DNA from: Adiantum capillus-veneris
Taxonomy: Eukaryota; Streptophyta; Polypodiopsida; Polypodiales; Pteridaceae
Direction: 5' to 3'
NCBI GenBank assembly: GCA_014529385.2
Contig: CM043944.1
Location: forward strand, 45,890,268 to 45,950,267
Length of the DNA stretch: 60,000 nucleotides
The position numbers were made by a program, and so were the translations under genes. Shown here one piece after another: positions 12,001 through 23,653 of the stretch (position 1 is the stretch's first letter; every line of letters begins with the position of its first letter). Below the pieces are notes generated by a model. The model was not told where the DNA came from, made no database searches, and saw only the letters and a list, made by a program, of their open reading frames with translations.

Positions 12001-13007
12001 TATATACAAAGAAGGCTAAGGATGGTAGTTGGCTGATCCTTATTTTGTATGTGGATGACATGTTGATTGCTGGCAAGCACTTGGAAGAAATTTCAGCTTT
12101 GAAGTCAAAGATGGCAAAATCGTTTGACATGAAAGACATGGGTGAGGCAAGTCATATACTTGGTATGCGCATTGAGAGAGACAGATCAAAGAAGTTGATT
12201 TATTTATCTCAAACAGAGTATATTGACAAGGTTTTGCCACGTTTCAATATGGAGAAGGGAAAGGCACTGAGTGTTCCATTGCCACCATATGTGAAACTTA
12301 GCAAACAAGATTGTCCTGTGTCTGAGGAAGAACAGGCTGAAATGGATAAGATTCCATATGCGTCTGCAGTGGGTAGTTTGATGTATGCAATGATTGCTAC
12401 TCGCCCAGACATTGCATTTGCAGTGGGAGTAGTAAGTCGATACATGTCAAACCCAGGCAAGAAACATTAGGAGGCAGTGAAAGGAATATTGAGATACCTG
12501 AAAGCTACAAAGAGTATGCGTATATGCTATGGGAGTCAGGAGCTAAGTGTAAAGGGTTTTATAGACTCAGATTATGCAGGTGACTTAGACAACCGAAGGT
12601 CTACGTCAGGGTATGTCTTTACATTGGCTGGTGGAGCAGTATCATGGCGTTCTAGATTACAAGATTGTGTTACTCAGTCTACTACAGAGGCTGAATATGT
12701 TGCAGCATCAGAGGCATGCAAAGAATCAATTTGGCTTAATCGACTAGTAACAGATTTGGGAATCAAAGAAGAGATGCCTATGTTATATTGTGATAGTCAA
12801 AGTGCTATACAATTGGCTCGCAATCCAGTTTATCACTCCGAGACAAAGCATGTGGATGTGAAGTATCATTTCATCAGGGGAATGCTCGAGGATAAGCAAC
12901 TTCAGCTTGTCAAAGTTCACACCACAGAAAATCCTGCTGATCTACTTACAAAAGGACTTCCCTCAGAAAGCTTTGCGCATTTTTGCAAGCAGTTAGGTGT
13001 AGGGTAG
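9027..13007 (+). pseudogene. gag-pol: copia gag-pol polyprotein with one nonsense codon and no ATG at its start
   Basis: One frame of about 1,326 codons. In order: Gag core (UBN2-type, YQAWLKLSDLYEKQ), zinc knuckle CYHCGKKGHMKRDC, protease DWIIDSGASLHVS, integrase pre-domain with zinc ligands (LWHSRLGH and CEHCLYGK), integrase core with its D, D and E (HSDLCGP, RTDNGGEY, NGVAERMNR), RT with YVDDMLIAG, and RNase H (TTEAEYVAASEA). The only internal stop is TAG at 12468-12470, where relatives have Trp in HWEAVK, so a TGG to TAG change is likely. An in-frame TGA at 9015 bounds the frame upstream, and the first reading MAGSQDS begins with TTG, which suggests loss of an original ATG. The catalytic residues all look intact. 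Two point changes may be all that silences it. Confidence 0.93.
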
Positions 13008-13085
13008 TACATCACTTCTCTACATCTCTTGTATATTAGCTTGTATAGTAGCTTCTCTCACACTTAAAGTACCACATTGGACTTT

Positions 13086-13096
13086 AAGTGGGAGGT
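13086..13096 (+). promoter_or_regulatory. Polypurine tract of nested copia element
   Basis: AAGTGGGAGGT lies immediately before the 3' LTR, where plus-strand DNA synthesis is primed. Confidence 0.8.
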
Positions 13097-13288
13097 TGTT
13101 GGGGTATAAAGCCCAATGTGGTCGCCCAGGTAAGTGGACGGGCCGCCAGGTATGTACACATATTCTTTTGTAAAAACCTAATAAGAACTCACTATGCTCT
13201 ACGCATTACATTAGAGCGAGTTCACCATATCGTCGTGCTCTTCTTCTCGCACTCTCTCTCGCGTCGCACTTCCGCTCGTACTCCTTCA
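13097..13288 (+). repeat. 3' LTR of nested copia element
   Basis: 192 bp, differing from the 5' LTR by four substitutions and three fewer CT units by eye. It is followed by the TTTAC duplication. Confidence 0.95.
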
Positions 13289-13293
13289 TTTAC

Positions 13294-16200
13294 CTCATGT
13301 ACAGGGGAAAGAACATGTATATAGATGCTAGTGAGTCTAGCCGTACCATACCACTTGTAAATCCTCCTGCTTTTGATAAATCAATGAAGAGCTCAGTCTC
13401 TACGTACATGATTTTTGTCAAAGAGTCCTTAAAAGGTCCTAATGTTTCATCAAATGTAAATAGCAGGAATCAAGAAGAGTTAGACTTGTCTAATTTTCTA
13501 AAAGGATTCCAAGATGTGTTCATCGATGATATCCCTATGGAATTACCTCCAAAATGAGGGGATGATGGCCATCGATTTGAGCTCCTACTAGGAAGTTCAT
13601 CGCCTAACAAGCCTCCTTATCAAATTTCCCAATCTCAACAAGAGGAGGCCATGAGGCAAGTACAAGAATTGGTAGACAAAGGGATGGTGAGGCCTATCTC
13701 CTCTCCCTTTTGTTCTCCCAATCCTTTTAGTGTAAAAAACAGATGGTTCATACTGTATGGGTGTGGACTATCAAGGGATGGTGAGGCCTATCTCCTCTCC
13801 CATACCGTATGTGTGTGGACTATCAAGCACTAAACCATATCACTATCAAAAATAGATTTCCCGTGCCTTGGGTAAATGATCTATTTGATAAGCTACAAGG
13901 CTCTACCTACTTTATTAGGATTGACCTTAAACGTGGCTATCATCAAATAAGGATAGTGGATGAAGATATCCTAAAGACCGCGTTTCGTACAATGTTTGGT
14001 ATTTATGAATATCTAGTCATGCGTTTTGGCTTGACCAATGCACCAGCCATGTTCAATCGTCTAATGGAGAAAATCTTTAGACCCTACCGCAAATTCATTG
14101 GAGTGTTCTTTGATGATATCATCATCTACTCCAAGAACTTGGAGGAACACAAGCAACATATCCAAGTGATTTTTCAAGCATTGAGGGAGAACAAGTTTTT
14201 TCTCAATCAAAAGAAAAGCAATTTTTTTCTTTGAGAGATTCAATACTTAGGTCATATTATCTCTCAAGATGGTATGTGTATGGATCCATCAAAGTTGGAG
14301 GTAATAAAAGTATGGCCTAATCCAAGGAATCTACATGAGCTAAAAAGCTTTATTGGTATATGTGCATACTATAGATGCTTCATAGAAAAATTCTCTCAAA
14401 TAGCAGGACCATCACATGACTTAACCAAGAAGAACATTAAGCATTCGTGGACTGCTAAGGAGCAAAATTCTTTTGACAAGCTCAATGAGAAGCTTACCTC
14501 CCAACCAGTTCTCATGCTTCCGAATCTCTCAAAGCCATCTGAGGTCCAATGTGATGCTTGTGGTGATTACCCTGGAGCAGTCTTGCTTCAAGAAGGGCAT
14601 GCCATAGCATATGAGAGCCGAAGGCTCAATACGGATGAACGGGTCTTAGGCATTTATGATAAAGAGCTTTTAGTTGTTCTACATGCCCTAGACACATGGA
14701 AGCACTATCTATTGGGAACTCCATTCATTTTACGAACAGACCACCAAAGTCTCAAATACTTCATGACGCAAACCAAGCTCTCCGACAAACAAATGAGGTG
14801 GGCAAATTTTCTTTCGCAATTTTAATTTCATATTGCTCACATTGCTGGTAAGCACAATCAACTGGCTAATGCACTTTCACGACGACCAAAAGTTAATGCA
14901 GTGTCTATAGCTACTCACAATGATCTATCCTCTATGATAGATGAGTATGCTATTGATCCTAACTTTAGAGACATAATGTTAGCCCTTGATTTGGGCAAGA
15001 AAGAGGAACTTTCACCTTGCAAGATGGTTATCTTCTCCACGGCAATAGGCTATGTGTTACCCACTCCCTTTGTGAGAAAGTCATGTATGGATCCCATGCT
15101 CCTCCCTATGCAGGGCATATAGACATTCAACCTACTCTCCAAGGAGGAGAGACGTATTTCTATTGGCCTATCATGAAAGTGGAAATACAATAGTATGTTT
15201 CAAAATGTGTGGTATGCCAAAAGACCAAGTATGATAGAGGGAAGCAACCTGGATTACCCCAGCCATTGCCTATTCCAAATTCACCATGGGAGAGTATATC
15301 CATGGATTTTATCTTTGAATTACCCAAGTCTATCCATGGGAATACAAGAATATGGACAATAGTCGACAGGTTTAGCAAGCAAGCATGCTTTATTCCTGTC
15401 AAAAAGACTATTAAGGCACACCAAATGGTAGGTCTCTTCATATCACATATTTTCAAACACCATGGATTGCCAACATCCATCGTGTCAGATAGAGATCCTA
15501 GAATGACCAGTAATTTCGAGAAAGGTCTCTTCAAAAATCTAGGTACAAGATTGAATTTCTCTTCGGCCTATCATCCACAAACGGATGGCCAAAGTGAGAT
15601 ATCCAATTTTACGATACTCGATCTACTAAAGACTTATGTTACAGAAGTAGATCAACAATCACAATGGGAGAAGTACTTACCCCTTGTAGAGTATGCGTAC
15701 AATAATATTGTCCATAATACTACTACAGGAAAAGCACCTTTTGAGATCATAGAGGTAAGACCTAAAAGTCCCTTGCTACTTAAAGTACATGGGAAGATGT
15801 GCGTTGTTGATGAGTATAGCCGTGACCTACAAGAATCTTTTCAAAAGGTTAAGGAGGCTATATCCATCTTTCAACAAAGGCAAAAAGTTTTTGTTGACAA
15901 GCACAAAAGGGCCTTAATGTTTAAAGAAAATGATTGGGTCTTACTTAAGTTTCCCAAGGCTCGATTGAGGCAAACAATGGGCAAAAATCCTACGGGCCAT
16001 CAAAAGTATTATGCTAAATTAGCAAAAAGATACTATAGTCCTTTTCAAATCTTGAAGCCAATCAATGAGATGGCTTATCAGCTCAAGTTGCCCAACCATT
16101 AGCTCATACACAATGCTTTTCATGTGAGCCTACTTAAGCCCTACAAAAGGAGAGCCACCAAGTGAACCAATTATTGAAGACCCTCCCAAAATCAAAGACC

Positions 16201-16451
16201 AAGAAGAGGTGCTACAACCCGAAGCTATCCTTAGGCGTGAAGACAAGGTACTACAACATGGTAAGATTATTCTACGGTATCTTATTAAGTTACTACGACA
16301 TCAAGACAAGGTACTACAACATGGTAAGATTATCCGACGGTATCTTATTAAGTTCAAAAATTATGCTTTTGAAGATGCTAGATGGATGCACAGAATACAA
16401 CTTAAGGATAGTATGAACCTTGTCAATGCTTACAGTGCTACATTAGAGTAA
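13294..16451 (+). pseudogene. pol: pol of element A: RT, RNase H, integrase, chromodomain (broken)
   Basis: The continuation of A's pol after the copia insertion. RT is at about 13640-14234 and keeps FFDDIIIYSKN with both catalytic Asp. A duplicated segment near 13745-13815 and a TGA at about 14232 break the frame. RNase H is at 14274-14825 (VQCDACGDYPGAVL, FILRTDHQSLKYF). Integrase follows, with zinc ligands around KCVVCQKTK and a core at 15209-16102 carrying MDFIFEL, VSDRDPRM and GQSEISN, giving the D-D-E set. A chromodomain-like tail (LQPEAILRRED, IKFKNYAFEDARW) lies at 16200-16440. It would steer integration to marked heterochromatin. Several stops mean no complete Pol is made. Confidence 0.88.
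16242..16367 (+). repeat. In-frame 63-bp tandem duplication inside the chromodomain
   Basis: Copies start at 16242 and 16305, both with GACAAGGTACTACAACATGG. The 21-residue repeat doubles the strand-rich core of the chromodomain without shifting the frame. Confidence 0.85.
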
Positions 16452-16812
16452 GCAAATGTACAAATTTCTTATGAATGACCAATGTCTTTTGTCTTATAAG
16501 ATTAGTTCTCTTTTTATACGATGCACAAATTTAAATAGTATGCATGCTTAAGATCATGTTTGTGATGACGATATCTCTCAAACACCAAGTAGAATTTGTC
16601 ACTCTACTTTGGGAAAATGAAATGGACTAAAGAGCAGACATCCTTGCGGCAGCTATGTCTCCCAAGAACCAAATGGATTAGTCATCCATCTTGGAATGAT
16701 ATTGTAGGGTAAAAAGGGATCCTCTACTCGATAAGAAACATTAACTAATGACTAAGGCTTTATCCCTTATACCTCATAGTCGAGGACGACTATGATTTCA
16801 AGAGAGAGATAA
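16452..16812 (+). other. 3' non-coding region and polypurine tract of element A
   Basis: Non-coding. It includes GAGGACGACTATG, a word often seen near the 3' end of plant Ty3/gypsy pol transcripts, and ends with the purine-rich AAGAGAGAGATAA just before the 3' LTR. Confidence 0.7.
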
Positions 16813-17495
16813 TGTCATAAAATCTAATATCTAACCAGCCCAAATGATTTTCTCATATTAAACTGATCATTTAATGTGGGAGAATAAACGAGAATAAGGG
16901 TTAGAACATAAACATGTGCTTACAGATTTATCTCAACACGGGGCCAATGGGAAAGGGGTCCAAATGAGAGATGGTATGTCAAAGAGCAAGGCTAGCCAAT
17001 GGAGCTTAAAAACCTTAGGGTTAGCTTCATTGAAGACCTCCAAAGGTTAGTGTTTGAGGCCTTGGGATTGAAGCTTAGGATAGTTAATGCTTTTTACAAA
17101 GTTTATGTTATTCTCGTGATGCATGAACCTTTCCATCTTCATTGCATCACCTAGGTCACAAGGAACACAAAGAGTGTATTGTATCAAGTCTCTCTTAATG
17201 GGAGAATCTATAATACAAACGCCTTTTGGAGGGGGGACCGTTGGCTCCAAGTAAATCCAGTCCTCAACTATTGTCATGTTCTCTAAGAGAGAGAAAGTCC
17301 TCAACTATTGTCATGTTCTCTAATACTCTCTCTCTTGCAAAAGTATTTTTCATGCCAAGTTAATTTAGTACTATGTTTATGTTGCTACCATCAATTAAGT
17401 TCACCCTCTATGTTCTCAAAGTAATCTCACAAAAATACTCACTCTAATTCTCTTAATTCGGCCATTCTCAAAGTTCAAAGGCCATTTCCATTACA
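16813..17495 (+). repeat. 3' LTR of element A
   Basis: 683 bp, TGTCATAAAATC...CCATTACA, followed by CCTTC. Relative to the family it lacks the 1,036-bp segment present in the 5' LTR. It carries a local tandem duplication of AGTCCTCAACTATTGTCATG (about 17262-17320). Confidence 0.9.
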
Positions 17496-17500
17496 CCTTC

Positions 17501-18725
17501 CACCGTCGGGCGGGAGTCTCGAAAGCCGAGGAGAACGTCGAGAAACGGGCCGATGCCGGGTGATGTCCGGGCTTACTCGTTGAAGCTTGCAATCGCCGCA
17601 AATGCCTGTGTGTGCACGCATGAGTGCACACCAAAAGAGAGGTCTCTCTCGCTATCTCTCTCTGTTAGTCGCTCGCTATCTCTCTCACTCACTCGCACTC
17701 GCTCTCACTCTATCTCCAAACTGGGGGAGTGTTCATCGATACCGGGTTTGGTCGAAAACCCTATCCACTCTCTCTCTCTCTATCCCGCAGTGAGAGAGTT
17801 GGGGTGTGAGAAAGGCAAAGGGGCTGCGGTGTGGAGGAGTCCCGCCGGGGTGGGGGGGGGAGTGCTCTGTAGGAATGGACCCTTGCACACACTCAATGTG
17901 TGTAAGGTCAATATTTTAATTAAAAAATTGATTTCCTGTCTTCTGGTGAAAACTTGACGAGCGTGCAAAAGTCTAACAAGCACTGCCCAAATCCGCTCCT
18001 CTGCTCGAAATTGCACCTGCTATGCTTGCCCTCAATTTGCCTGTGTTAATTTCTCATGGCAATGCCTTGCTTGCTTTTGATTTTTCCACGACCAACTCCC
18101 CTGCTTGGTTCTCTTGTTGCCCCTGCCAAGACTGCCCGCTGCCCCTTCTCCCTCTATTGCGGCCTGCATTCGATTCCCCTTAGCTTGTATTCTCTCCAGA
18201 GGTTGCTTCCTTTGCTACACTGAGTGTATGTGTGTTGTCAGGTGCTCCCCGGTATGACGTTCCACTGGAAAGGAGCTCCACACTTGTCTCAGCCCCGAGT
18301 CTCCAACTAACAGCAGTATTTGCTGCCGACTCCTTGCTTCCAAGCCTTCAATGGTTCTCTATACAGTGTGTGTGTGTGTGTGTGTTGCCTCAAAAACTTT
18401 CCCTGCTTGTTGTGCTTGGCACTCTCCGAGTCCTCTGCTCGCTCCTGTCGAGAACCTGTTGCCCGAATGTGCTCAAAATTTTCCAAGCTTTGCAGAGCTT
18501 GCAAAATGCCCCCTCTTGTAATCAATGGTAAGCTAGACTATCTGCAGATGATCCACAGTTTCTTGCTCTTCCTTGAGAATCTCCAAGATCCCCCACATGC
18601 CCGAGAGGGGCTGCGCACGCCGAGAATTCGAGATCTCACGAGCCTCACCTGATCTCCTCCAATCCATCCCAAATCAGCCCAATCCGGTGCCGTAAAGCGC
18701 CGAGCTCCGTCGTCGCCTAGCCGTA
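17501..18725 (-). other. Probable leader of truncated copia element D
   Basis: On the minus strand this follows the LTR and PBS of D, where a 5' leader is expected. It contains CT-rich tracts and a (TG)n run at about 18366-18383. I see no Gag or Pol frame in it. It ends at A's target site, and the sequence continues on the other side of A for only 52 bp (4118-4169). Confidence 0.5.
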
Positions 18726-18737
18726 GCTCTGATACCA
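18726..18737 (-). promoter_or_regulatory. Primer-binding site of element D
   Basis: GCTCTGATACCA on the plus strand is the exact complement of TGGTATCAGAGC. It lies two bases from the end of a TG...CA-bounded LTR, which fixes the orientation as minus. Confidence 0.9.
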
Positions 18738-18739
18738 CT

Positions 18740-18961
18740 TGTGAGTGCGCATATCGGTGGATGCATGCATGTGTGCACGAGCGATGCATGTGAGGAAGGG
18801 AAAGAGCACAAGACCGTGTGGGTGGAGCAACCTCAAGAAGTAACTCAAGTGAGTGAGGTGCTCCTTATTCTATATAAGAATAAGGAAGTGTGTATACACA
18901 GTGGGCGGTCGGACATTGAACGTCTAGGCCAGGCAAAAGGCGGAGTGCCTTTACCCCAACA
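18740..18961 (-). repeat. LTR of truncated copia element D
   Basis: 222 bp. On the minus strand it starts TGTTGGGGTAAAGGC and ends CTCACA, directly before the PBS. A TATATAG-type box is visible at about 18871-18878. The start is shared with the nested copia LTR, but the rest is different, so they are separate families. No second LTR is in the window. Confidence 0.8.
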
Positions 18962-19059
18962 TACAGCCCTATGGCGTCCAATCTCCCTTCGCCAATATCC
19001 CTTCAAAGCAACTTGAGATTGCATCTCAACCCCTGTACACATGCTAGGTAGATCAAATT

Positions 19060-21286
19060 GTAGATGAGCTTGATCACGAGGCCCATAAAGCTGAAGAGAA
19101 GGTCGATTTGCTAAATCTACCTTAGCGGAAAAGCGTGATTTATGGCTGCACAATGAAGGCAGCTACTCAACTTGTGCTCCAATTATGGCACAGATGGAGA
19201 GGCTCAACGCATACCTCTAGGTATTGAAAGCATCTCCATCAGATAATGAAGGTCTTATTGTTCAAAAGGAAGCTAAGATTGGAGTGCTCACGAGGGTACT
19301 TTCAATGGGTGGTGGCTTGATTAATGTTGCAAATATGAAGGAGGAAGTGTTTCTCATGCGGGTACTAAACTCTTACATTTCTAAATTGTTGTGAACTTTT
19401 AGGTGTTTAGACCACTTCAAAGTGCTTAGATAGTTGAAAGGTTTATAGCACTTGAAAGTGCTTAACAATTGTTGTGAACTTTTAGATGCTTAGACCACTT
19501 CAAAGTGCTTAGACTTGAAAGTGCTTGACATTTCAAAGTGCCTGGACCACTACCAAGTGCATGAGGCCTAATAATGCTTAGAGAATTTCTAGACACTTTA
19601 TACCACTTTAATGCACTTCAAAGTGCTTGTTAGTGCTTCAAAAACTTGAAAGTGCTTCAAGGTGTTTCAAAGTACTTCAAAGTGCTTGAGTGCTCCAAGG
19701 TGTTTCAAAGTGTTTCGAAGTGTATCAAAGTGCCTCAAAGTACTTTAGAGTGCTTAAAAGGCATTGAAGGACTTCCAAGTGCTTGAGATTTTATTAATGC
19801 TTCTCCTTATGAGCACTTCCAAACACTTTACATCTCATTGAAGTACTTGAAAGACATTAAACTCCTTCCAAGTGCTTCTCATTATGAGCACGTCAAGGGT
19901 CTCTACACCACTTTGAAGTACCTGAAAGTGTTTCAAAATACTTCCAAGTGCTTGAGATTACTTGAAAATGCTACTCCTTGAGAGCATCTCCAAGCACTTG
20001 ACACCACTTTGAATTACTTGAAAGTACTTCAAAGTGCTTATTCTTTATGAGAATTTTCTGGTACTTCACAACACTCTGAAGTACTTGAAAGTGCTTCTAT
20101 GCGCTTCCAAGTGCACTGGAAAGTTCTTGAAAGTGATAGTGCCTAAGAAGACTTCAAGCTTCATGGTTGGTTGTGCATATCCAGAATTTTCTTTTGTTTT
20201 TCATTTTGTATAGACAACGGTTCAAGAAATGAAATGGGTGCTACATGAGGTTAGAAGGCAGGCCTCCTTCATGAAGGAGTCTTGAAAATTCTTGAAGAGA
20301 GGGGGGACAGGGCACGACCCTTCTAGTGCCTACTCCACCTTCCAAGTCTGTCAGACTATCAATGGGAGACAACAAGATGCCGAGCACTTGAAAATGTGTA
20401 TGAGGGGCATGTAGGTAAGTTTGTGATGTTATAGAATAGGAATCATGCTACTTTGTTATATATACTAAACCTGTGTTATGTGTCAGGTGAGCCAATGGCT
20501 GACAAGCGATGTCACCCAGACACTTCCACATCCTTCACACACGATGTGGATAAGATCTCCAACTTGGATTCCATGCTAAGGAAGGACAAGAACTTTGAGG
20601 ATGGAAAATTTGATGAGCTTGGTGACAGAGAGATGCTCAAGGAGACACCTTGTTCTACAAGCAATGAAGGTAATGTTGGTTTTGTCTACTTGTTATCCTC
20701 CTATCTCCAATTCATGGTCAAACTGTTCATTGTGATCACCATTTTCGGCCCTAGCTCCTAACTTGTCTTACTATAGCAAACCTAGGTATTGATATCAGTA
20801 AGGGCGACACTATTGCTAAGTTCATGGATCTTGAAATGGAAACAACCCTACAATTTGTTGCAGGGGAGTTGTGGACAAAAAGAAAAAAGCAGATGGAGGA
20901 TGGGCTGGCCCGCAACCCCAAAAAAAGTACTAACATGTTTCCCCCAAAACCATACCATGCAAGAAGCTTTAGTTTCTTGCATACTTGTATCTTTTTTTCA
21001 TGTTATCGTACTGTCTCTCAACAATATAATATATAAGTGTTTTCTCTCAATTTTTGTTCATGTGTTTTGTAGTTAAAATTCATGTCATTGGCTCAAAATC
21101 CCACCACCCACTGATGTGGTAGAGCACATTGATCGCAAAGTTCCTCTCATCATCTGTCTCTTTAATGACAATAGTGATTTGGCAGTCATTGTTGACTTCA
21201 ACAATGTACTTGCGTACGTGCATTATAAGGGAAAAACAAGGCTACCCCCGGATGTATCGATGCTCTACTTTGCCAAAATAGATGGA
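19060..21286 (+). pseudogene. Unknown multi-exon gene, decayed, cut by element B (left part)
   Basis: Function not recognised. Exon-like stretches with plausible GT-AG borders are visible. About 19150-19362 reads APIMAQMERLNAYL and GLINVANMKEEVFLM, with one internal stop. From 20215 (after GTATAG) it reads TTVQEMKWVLHEVRRQASF. At 20489-20670 it reads MADKRCHPDTSTSFTHDVDK. At about 20780-20950 it reads ISKGDTIAKFMDLEMETT. At 21105-21286 it reads KVPLIICLFNDNSDLAVIV and ends SMLYFAKIDG. In-frame stops and a probable indel in the G run at about 20300 indicate decay. The last exon is interrupted by element B and resumes at 34386. Repeats of AAGTGCTT type fill the introns. Exon linkage is inference from order and phase. 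Confidence 0.4.
19385..20160 (+). repeat. Degenerate low-complexity array based on AAGTGCTT
   Basis: Dozens of imperfect units such as CTTCAAAGTGCTTGAAAGTG, without a fixed period, lying in what looks like an intron of the decayed gene. No reading frame. Confidence 0.8.
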
Positions 21287-21868
21287 TGTGCGCGTATATC
21301 GCACGTGTCAATGCAAGGAACTTGCCGATACACCGTGTGCGAGCCACAAATGGCTCTAAGCACACAACAAGCCTAAACTAGTAAGCTCAAAGAAGGCGAT
21401 GGTGTGTCACTCACCGCTCTACGCTTGCTTCGTGGAGGATTCCTCGCCGCGAAGAAGAAGGAGACACCACGCTCAACCGCTTCACCGCCGTCGTGCCTTC
21501 GTAATGCTCGATCGCCCACACACACTCTCTCTCACACACACACACATACACACACACAAGGAGGTGAAGAAGAAGGAGATGGAGCAAGAGCACTCTTCTA
21601 TTGCACAAATGAGAGAATGAGAGGATTTTAGGTTTAGTTGACTTTTATATGAGCTCGCCCCATTCACACTAGGGCGCCCATGCTTAGCCAACTAATCCCT
21701 TGAATGTTCCAGTTAGAGTGCGCCTCTCATCGGCGATCACTCTTACCCTTTTCCTATTGGACCGACAAGCCCGGTACCTGACTCTACCAAATAAATAATA
21801 CAATGTCCGCCGTAGGTTACAACGTCCGTCGTAGGTGATAGGGTGTCCATGAGCCATGAGGGTTAACA
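21287..21868 (-). repeat. 3' LTR of element B
   Basis: 582 bp; on the plus strand TGTGCGCGTATATCGCACG...GGGTTAACA. It is shorter than its partner mainly because its CT/AC tract is short. Confidence 0.92.
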
Positions 21869-23653
21869 TGCTCCCCTTCCTGATGTAGATTCCGTCCTCG
21901 GAAGCTATTGAGTTGAAGCTCATTCGTCGAGGTGGAAGAGCATTTGAGATGAATGTCCTTAGCCTTCTTCAGTCACTGCAAAATCAAACAACATTGGCAC
22001 AGTAATTGCATTCTCATAAGCGATTAAAAAGCATATGTAGTTTTAGGTAGACAAATTGATTGGTAACAGAATTTTAAACAATTTGTCAGCAATAAACATT
22101 AAATTGCAATGTAATCAAATGCATAAACAGATGTAAAGGTAAAAAATTAAACAAGTCTGGGGTCTCTAATTTAACGGTCGAAAGGCACTAGAGATCGACT
22201 ATTAATACCATGGGTAAGCTTCTTAATTTTCTTTGGTTAATTAAGTTGTTTAATCGCGAGAGCCAAGTATTTCATGTTCAAGGGCTGACTAGAGGCTATA
22301 CCTAGAGGACCTTGTAGTTAAGCTACGATAAAAGGAATTTCTCATGAAATCATCGCTTGACTGATTACCTTTGCTTTGACCCCCCAAAGTCTTTTCACAG
22401 TGATTCAATTTTGATGTGTGTGCTTATTTTGTATGCCTTGGGTTTTTTGCTTTTCAAGGAAAAGCGTCCAGACTGGGAACCTCTAGGGCTCTAGTACCAT
22501 AGGCAATACATGTGAGTGAAGTACCCAATCAAGCTGAGATTTCTCTTCCAGCTTAAGACTTTACATTATGGCACTTTGATTTTTTGTTTGTTCATTTTCA
22601 ACATTTTAATTTTGTAACTATTGGGGGGTCATATAACACTGTTACCCTCCCCAGGCTCATCACATTAGTAAACTCCCTTTATAATACTTTAAGCTAAAGG
22701 TCAATAGGGTCAAGCCCACTAGAAAGCCCTAGTACATTTCACACAATGCTGCCTAAATCGGATTAAGAACCTAAGTAACCATTGATTATTAGGAAGGCAT
22801 TCCCCATGGTATTAAGAGAAGATCTCTAACACCTAACTTGGTCAAACTAGCTTAGTCGGACTTGCTTGATTTTTAAACCTAGACAAGTGATTATGACAAA
22901 AAATTACATTGAATTAAATGTTTGTTACTAAGCAAATGTGCTGGATATTATGCTACCAACCACAATCAAAGCAGACAAACATGGGATGCAAAAAAGATAA
23001 GGGGCAATGCTAATGGACAAGAAACACCTGTTTGTGTTGATGGTCGTGCTTGATTTGAAGAGTGAGTCGAGATAAAGATTCCATGAAGGTCCAAATCCTA
23101 ACAATAGCAACACGTTCCTATACACACTAGGAAACACAAGGAATACCTCTAAGAGGCACATCAGTGGGAAAAAAAAACTTTGCTAATCACTCAACTCTAA
23201 AATAGAAACACTCCTATTGTATTAATCCTACCTACCCTCCATCACTTGAGTGATGAAGATCAAAGGTGTTTTATGGCATAAGTTTCTGTTTGAGTGTACC
23301 GGATGCGAATGTGTAGGTCTGAGTCAATGTTTTGACTTTAATTGTGCATACTCATTTGCTAATTGCTCTTGCTCTTTATTATTTTTGTTTGTTTTTTTGT
23401 GAGTATAAGGCTTTATATATACATTTCCTAAGATTGGTGATTGAGAGGTCAGGGAGGAAGGTTGAGAGGGAAGCAAGTGAATGATGACTGTCAGCAAACA
23501 CTCCCCCCTTCCTTGGGTAGATCATATCGTTTGAAATGTGCTCGTCACCCTTTGAAACCAATTGTTCCAGTCGATAATAGGTGAGGATTTTTGCCAGTAG
23601 TTTTCTATTACCTTAGGTGCCTCATCGAGTTGCAAGGGTGGTAAGGTACTCTC
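21869..23653 (-). other. 3' non-coding region of element B with polypurine tract
   Basis: About 1.8 kb of AT-rich sequence between the end of the pol extension and the 3' LTR. No reading frame is supported on either strand. The minus-strand sequence CAGGAAGGGGAGCA touching the LTR is the likely polypurine tract. The length is unusual and could hold a lost accessory gene, but I see no trace of one. Confidence 0.75.

Larger units (their letters stand above)
7736..13293 (+). mobile_element. Ty1/copia LTR retrotransposon, nearly intact, nested in element A
   Basis: LTRs at 7741-7938 and 13097-13288 begin TGTTGGGGTATAAAGC and end CTCCTTCA. The 5-bp duplication TTTAC flanks them at 7736-7740 and 13289-13293. 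A PBS (TGGTATCAGAGC), a long leader, one gag-pol frame and a purine tract are all present in the right order. By eye the LTRs differ by four substitutions and a 6-bp CT loss, so the insertion is fairly young and younger than host element A. Integrase lies before RT, which is the copia order. Confidence 0.95.
4165..17500 (+). mobile_element. Ty3/gypsy LTR retrotransposon A (chromodomain type), with nested copia element
   Basis: Both ends are defined: LTRs start TGTCATAAAATC at 4170 and 16813, the 3' LTR ends TTACA at 17495, and the duplication CCTTC is present at 4165-4169 and 17496-17500. Gene order is gag, protease, RT, RNase H, integrase and a chromodomain-like tail, which marks a chromovirus-type Ty3/gypsy element. 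Coding sequence is broken by frameshifts and stops, and a copia element sits inside the protease/RT interval. Subtracting that insert (7741-13288 and one target copy) leaves about 7.8 kb. The 5' LTR has lost its terminal 117 bp together with the PBS, so this copy cannot be autonomous. Confidence 0.9.
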
